Source of the DNA: Jimgerdemannia flammicorona | Lineage: Eukaryota > Mucoromycota > Endogonomycetes > Endogonales > Endogonaceae | Reading direction: 5' to 3' | Length of the DNA: 10,470 nucleotides | Assembly: GCA_003990745.1 (NCBI GenBank) | Contig: RBNI01007289.1 | Coordinates: 1-10,470, forward strand | Part shown: positions 7,759-10,470 of the stretch, piece after piece | Layout of the letters: every line of letters starts with the position of its first letter | Numbering within the stretch: the first letter of the stretch is position 1 | Program-made: the position numbers and the translations under genes | The notes under the pieces: generated by a model | Database searches by the model: none | Told to the model about the DNA's origin: nothing | Seen by the model: the letters and a program-made list of their open reading frames with translations, nothing else

Positions 7759-10060
7759 TTACCACCCAGCCAGCAAATCTCCCACCAACTCCTCCTACCT
7801 TAACAACTTCTCCTATATACTCATCTGGTACTCCTCCTTAAAAACAAAGAGCCAATGTCTAGCCAGCCCTATCCACACTGCTAAAACCCACCCTACAGTA
7901 AGCCAACCATTGCCTACATTATCCACTAACTGAGATTTCAAGTCCTCCCACTGCTCTCTCTCTCCATCTGGCCTCCTCTCCATATCTAGCTAGTCTCCTA
8001 CTGCTATCCAAAAGTCTCCCAGAACCTCACACTCTCCCAGCCAATGTTCTGGCATCTATAAAAATCTCCTAACTTGCCTTACATTATAATACTCCTCACA
8101 ATCTAATCAGCCACCATCTACCAGATGCCCAGTATGGAAATTCAATATAATATTCCTCCACAGCATCTGCTACCATATCACCCAGAACTTGGGAGGAAGC
8201 CACTGCTGCACCTCAGCACTCTATGACCAGACTCCTACCCAGTCCCACTCCTTGTCAATCCCCACTCCCTACCAACCACTTGGCCAAAGATCCTGGCCAA
8301 GTCTCTGCTGATATTCCACTCCATCACCAATATCGAACTCAGCAAGTGGAATACCCCCCAGAAGCAGTCTGTCCCATTGCTACATAGCCAGACCTCACCA
8401 CACCTCCCCCTTATTACTTTGCTAGCACAGGCCAATATGGTGTATACCATCCACCACCCCCCACCAGAAGCCCTTGTATGATAGCCATCAGCTCCCATTC
8501 AGACCCACCAGAGAGAGCAAATCTCCCAAGGACCCTCAAGGGGAGAATCTCATCTCCCACACCTTCTGCATCAGTAGTACCCAACCCCCTCCCTGCAGTT
8601 CAACAGCCCTTTTCAACCACCAAGCTCACAGGCAGTGCAGTCTCTTAGGGAAATCTACAAGGCCTAGTCCTCTCCTAACCACTGGTGTTGCAAGAGTATC
8701 CCACCTGATCTGGGACCTCCTCTCTGCCTAAATCCAATTACTAGCCAATTTCATCAGCCTTTTCACCACCCAAGCTGGGAAGTCTAAGTGATAGACCACA
8801 TACCATAGCTTGGGGAACTAGTAGACATTCAGAATCAATACCCACTCTGCCAGGGAGATGTAGTGACCTCCTCAACCTCTAAGTGCCTCCCCCCAAATAG
8901 CCACCCTTCTCTCCCATCACACTCGTAGCAAGATAGATCTATATACAGAAAGAAAGATATCCAGATACTACACAACCTCTCCTGTAGAGACAATTGTTCC
9001 AATAACGTCCTCTCCCACTAGCCCATTTCCCAACACCATTATCTCACACTTATGCCAGTTGAGTTTTGCCCCAGAGTATGTCTCATACCATTCCACTGTC
9101 TCCTTAAGTGTCTCAACATCCACCACTGAGCCAAGTCCAACTACTATGTCATCTGCAAAAGCCCCCACCTTCCACACTATACTATACACTGAGAGCCCTA
9201 CCACCTTCTGGTGAATTCTATCCATCAACAGTTCTAATGAAAGAGTATAGAGAATAGGAGACAGTGGATCTCCCTGAGAAACTCCTCTACCCAAGAGAAA
9301 TGCCAGACTCCAGTGACTATTACACACCAACAGATTCAATATAGAAGCTTGAAATCAAGGGAGAACACCAATTCTATCTAGCACCTTGCCCAGCCATACC
9401 CACTGAACATGGTCATAGGCCTTCTCTTGGTCCAGAAAGACCAGTCTTCCATCCAGTCCACAAGCCCATACCCCTTCAATAATCCTGTACACCCAGGCAG
9501 TCCCATCTCTGATAGGTCTGCCTCCAATAAAGTCCTGCTGCTCCTCACCCAGCACCTGTTGGGCAACCTTCTATAGCCTTGCAACAATTACCTTAGTCAC
9601 TATCTTCCTGTCTATATCCAGAAATGATCAGTCTCTAGTTCTTCCAGTCCTCCCTCCTCTCTTTGTCTTTGTACAATAAGGCCACCAGCTCTAAGTCCTG
9701 CTCACCAACCCACTTACCATTCATAAGCACATGGTCACAGAGGGCTGCCATCTCCCCTAACACTCTAGGAACCTTTGCCATCTTCTTCCAAAAATCCCAG
9801 GGTAGCCCATCCTCTCCAGGTGCTATACTAAGCTTAGTTGCCATAAGGACTCTCTGGATCTCCTCCTCTTGAACTGGTAGAATCAAGTCACCAAGTCTCT
9901 CTACTTGCAGCAGTTCCCACTCCTCCAGTGTGTCTCCAATTATCTCTTCATCCACACTCCCTTTCTCCTCACTCTACAGACCCCTCCATCTCTCCTTCAA
10001 TACCTCCAGGATCTATTATGTACTATGCACCATTTTCCTCTTAGCATCCAAGACTCCATC
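7759..10060 (-). pseudogene. LINE ORF2 relic: reverse transcriptase and zinc-binding C-terminal region
   Basis: This is the relic of the RT that copies LINE RNA at its target site. The first part (about 10060-9635) contains GEDGLPWDFWKK; one frameshift near 9625 follows DWKN-stop-RLII. From about 9620 to the TAA at 7761-7759 the frame never shifts. RT motifs are QQDFIGGRPIRDG, FLDQEKAYDHV (about 9445-9410), SQGDPLSPIL (near 9275) and the catalytic FADD (9159-9148), all retained. The C-terminal part has a WAERR...RWDTL...GGLGLVDF-like block, then C-x-x-x...PEHWLGEC resembling the zf-RVT segment. About 20 internal stops occur, only TAG and TGA after 9357, many where Trp is expected (NW-stop, LP-stop-FQ, NWI-stop-AERR). 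The 5' side, including the endonuclease, is missing. It cannot encode a full protein. Confidence 0.85.
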
Positions 10061-10106
10061 TCATCAATATCACACCAGGAGCCTAGACAAGTATCTAGTA
10101 GGCCAG

Positions 10107-10189
10107 GCACCTTTCTCTGGTAACATTCAGGTTACACAACACTTTGGCAACACTTTCGACACAGTTTCTGGAGAAAAGCTACTAGTAAT
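10107..10189 (+). promoter_or_regulatory. 5' UTR of right LINE-like element
   Basis: The bases before the ATG match the leader of the left copy, with shared TTTCTC, GTTACAC, CAACAC, CTTTC and TGGAGAAA pieces in the same order and nearly the same spacing. A conserved leader in both copies marks the element's 5' end and a likely internal promoter region. Confidence 0.5.
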
Positions 10190-10470
10190 ATGGCGACCAA
10201 CGAGCATCCGGAGGTACGTACTGGGCAGGGTGGCCCTGGAGCATTTGATTGGCAGCAAGTGGGGAGAGGCCCCGGCTTGGGAGGAAGTATGAGAGGCCTG
10301 CTGGCGGGGGGCCGCGGTGGAGGAGGGGGCGGAGCTGGAGGTCAGGGGTCCGGCAGGGTGAGCTTTGTGGAGAAGGTGAAGGGGGGTTGGCAGGGAGCAG
10401 GACTGGAGAGCTGGCTGAGAGGGGGGAAGGTATCGGCGGCAGCTTCCAGGCAGCAACCTCTTGGGGGTAC
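10190..10470 (+). CDS. LINE ORF1-like protein, N-terminal part, open to the window edge
   Basis: The ATG at 10190 opens a frame with no stop over 93 codons to the edge. Residues 13-33 (GQGGPGAFDWQQVGRGPGLGG) match the left copy at GGPGAF, WQ and VGRG, and a later SFVEKV...GGW matches SFADTL...GGW. Between them lies a Gly/Arg-rich disordered stretch. Most nucleotide differences between the copies in the shared block are synonymous (GGA/GGC, GCC/GCA, TTC/TTT, GTC/GTG), which suggests past selection on the protein. The start is fixed by the aligned ATG of the left copy and by the shared leader ending just before it. A role as RNA-binding ORF1 product is inferred; no RRM or knuckle is reached before the edge. 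Confidence 0.55.
   Translation, partial: MATNEHPEVRTGQGGPGAFDWQQVGRGPGLGGSMRGLLAGGRGGGGGGAGGQGSGRVSFVEKVKGGWQGAGLESWLRGGKVSAAASRQQPLGG

Larger units (their letters stand above)
7498..10106 (-). mobile_element. LINE retrotransposon, copy 2 (5'-truncated: RT, C-terminal region, 3' UTR, poly(A))
   Basis: The minus strand carries, in order, the RT region (about 10060-8970), the ORF2 C-terminal region to a stop at 7761-7759, a 3' UTR of about 220 bases, and a poly(A) tail. The endonuclease domain expected upstream of RT is missing: the sequence meets the 5' UTR of the right LINE-like element near 10107. The RT motifs and single poly(A) tail with no LTR identify a non-LTR element; the Tad/L1/I-like branch is likely but not settled by eye. 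Confidence 0.85.
10107..10470 (+). mobile_element. 5' end of a second GC-rich LINE-like element (right copy), running off the right edge
   Basis: G+C content and CpG rise sharply here. The segment consists of a leader of about 83 bases and an ORF1 start, both matching the left element in inverted orientation. It abuts the 5'-truncated LINE copy 2, so it either inserted into that element or marks a rearrangement. ORF2 and the 3' end lie beyond the window. Confidence 0.6.

Noticed and set aside
8235..8498. Minus-strand 87-codon open frame as a separate gene
   Set aside because: It is an out-of-phase shadow of the LINE ORF2 relic, whose homology to copy 1 lies in another frame.
1..10060. A reassigned UAG (or all stops) genetic code
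   Set aside because: TAG replaces Trp (TGG) at several sites and Gln at others, TGA and TAA also occur inside frames, and copy 1 against copy 2 shows TGG changing to both TAG and TGA. Decay by transitions explains this; only the GC-rich ORF1 TAGs leave some doubt.
10300..10400. G-quadruplex regulatory element in the right ORF1
   Set aside because: The G-runs are explained by Gly and Arg codons in the Gly-rich region; no independent evidence for a structural role.

Overview
The window is a nested graveyard of eukaryotic retrotransposons; I see no ordinary host gene. LINE relics with poly(A) tails, a Ty3/gypsy gag-protease relic, LTR-like segments with a TATA box close to AATAAA, and many stop codons that can be explained by single C-to-T or G-to-A changes together suggest a repeat-rich fungal (or other microbial eukaryote) genome with methylation-linked or RIP-like decay. 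The organism cannot be named from this sequence.

Layout. (1) 1-1924, minus strand: 5' end of a GC-rich LINE-like element, with a 5' UTR and a long ORF1-like frame that runs off the left edge and is broken by two in-frame TAG codons. (2) about 1930-4920, minus: a Ty3/gypsy relic, in element order LTR-like segment, duplicated leader, gag with a degenerate zinc knuckle, aspartic protease. It stops abruptly before any RT, RNase H or integrase. (3) 4921-5966, minus: 'ORF-X', an unrecognised broken frame ending exactly where the LTR-like segment begins. (4) about 5985-6452, minus: internal fragment of a LINE ORF2 C-terminus (copy 1). (5) 6464-6525: a 62-bp palindrome. (6) about 6526-7247, plus: AT-rich LTR-like sequence and a possible gag start. 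(7) 7248-7497, minus: 5'-truncated LINE 3' end (copy 3). (8) 7498-about 10106, minus: LINE with an uninterrupted 42-A tail, a 3' UTR and a 2.3-kb ORF2 relic carrying recognisable reverse transcriptase motifs (copy 2). (9) about 10107-10470, plus: 5' UTR and open ORF1 start of a second element of the same family as (1).

The two outer elements face outward and share both a 5' UTR and an N-terminal protein block. They are GC-rich and keep CpG, whereas the 8.2 kb between them is CpG-poor and full of stops. Most of the interior (gypsy, ORF-X, three LINE pieces) lies on the minus strand. The genes here served copying and insertion of the elements themselves; nothing inside the old interval looks able to make a full-length protein.
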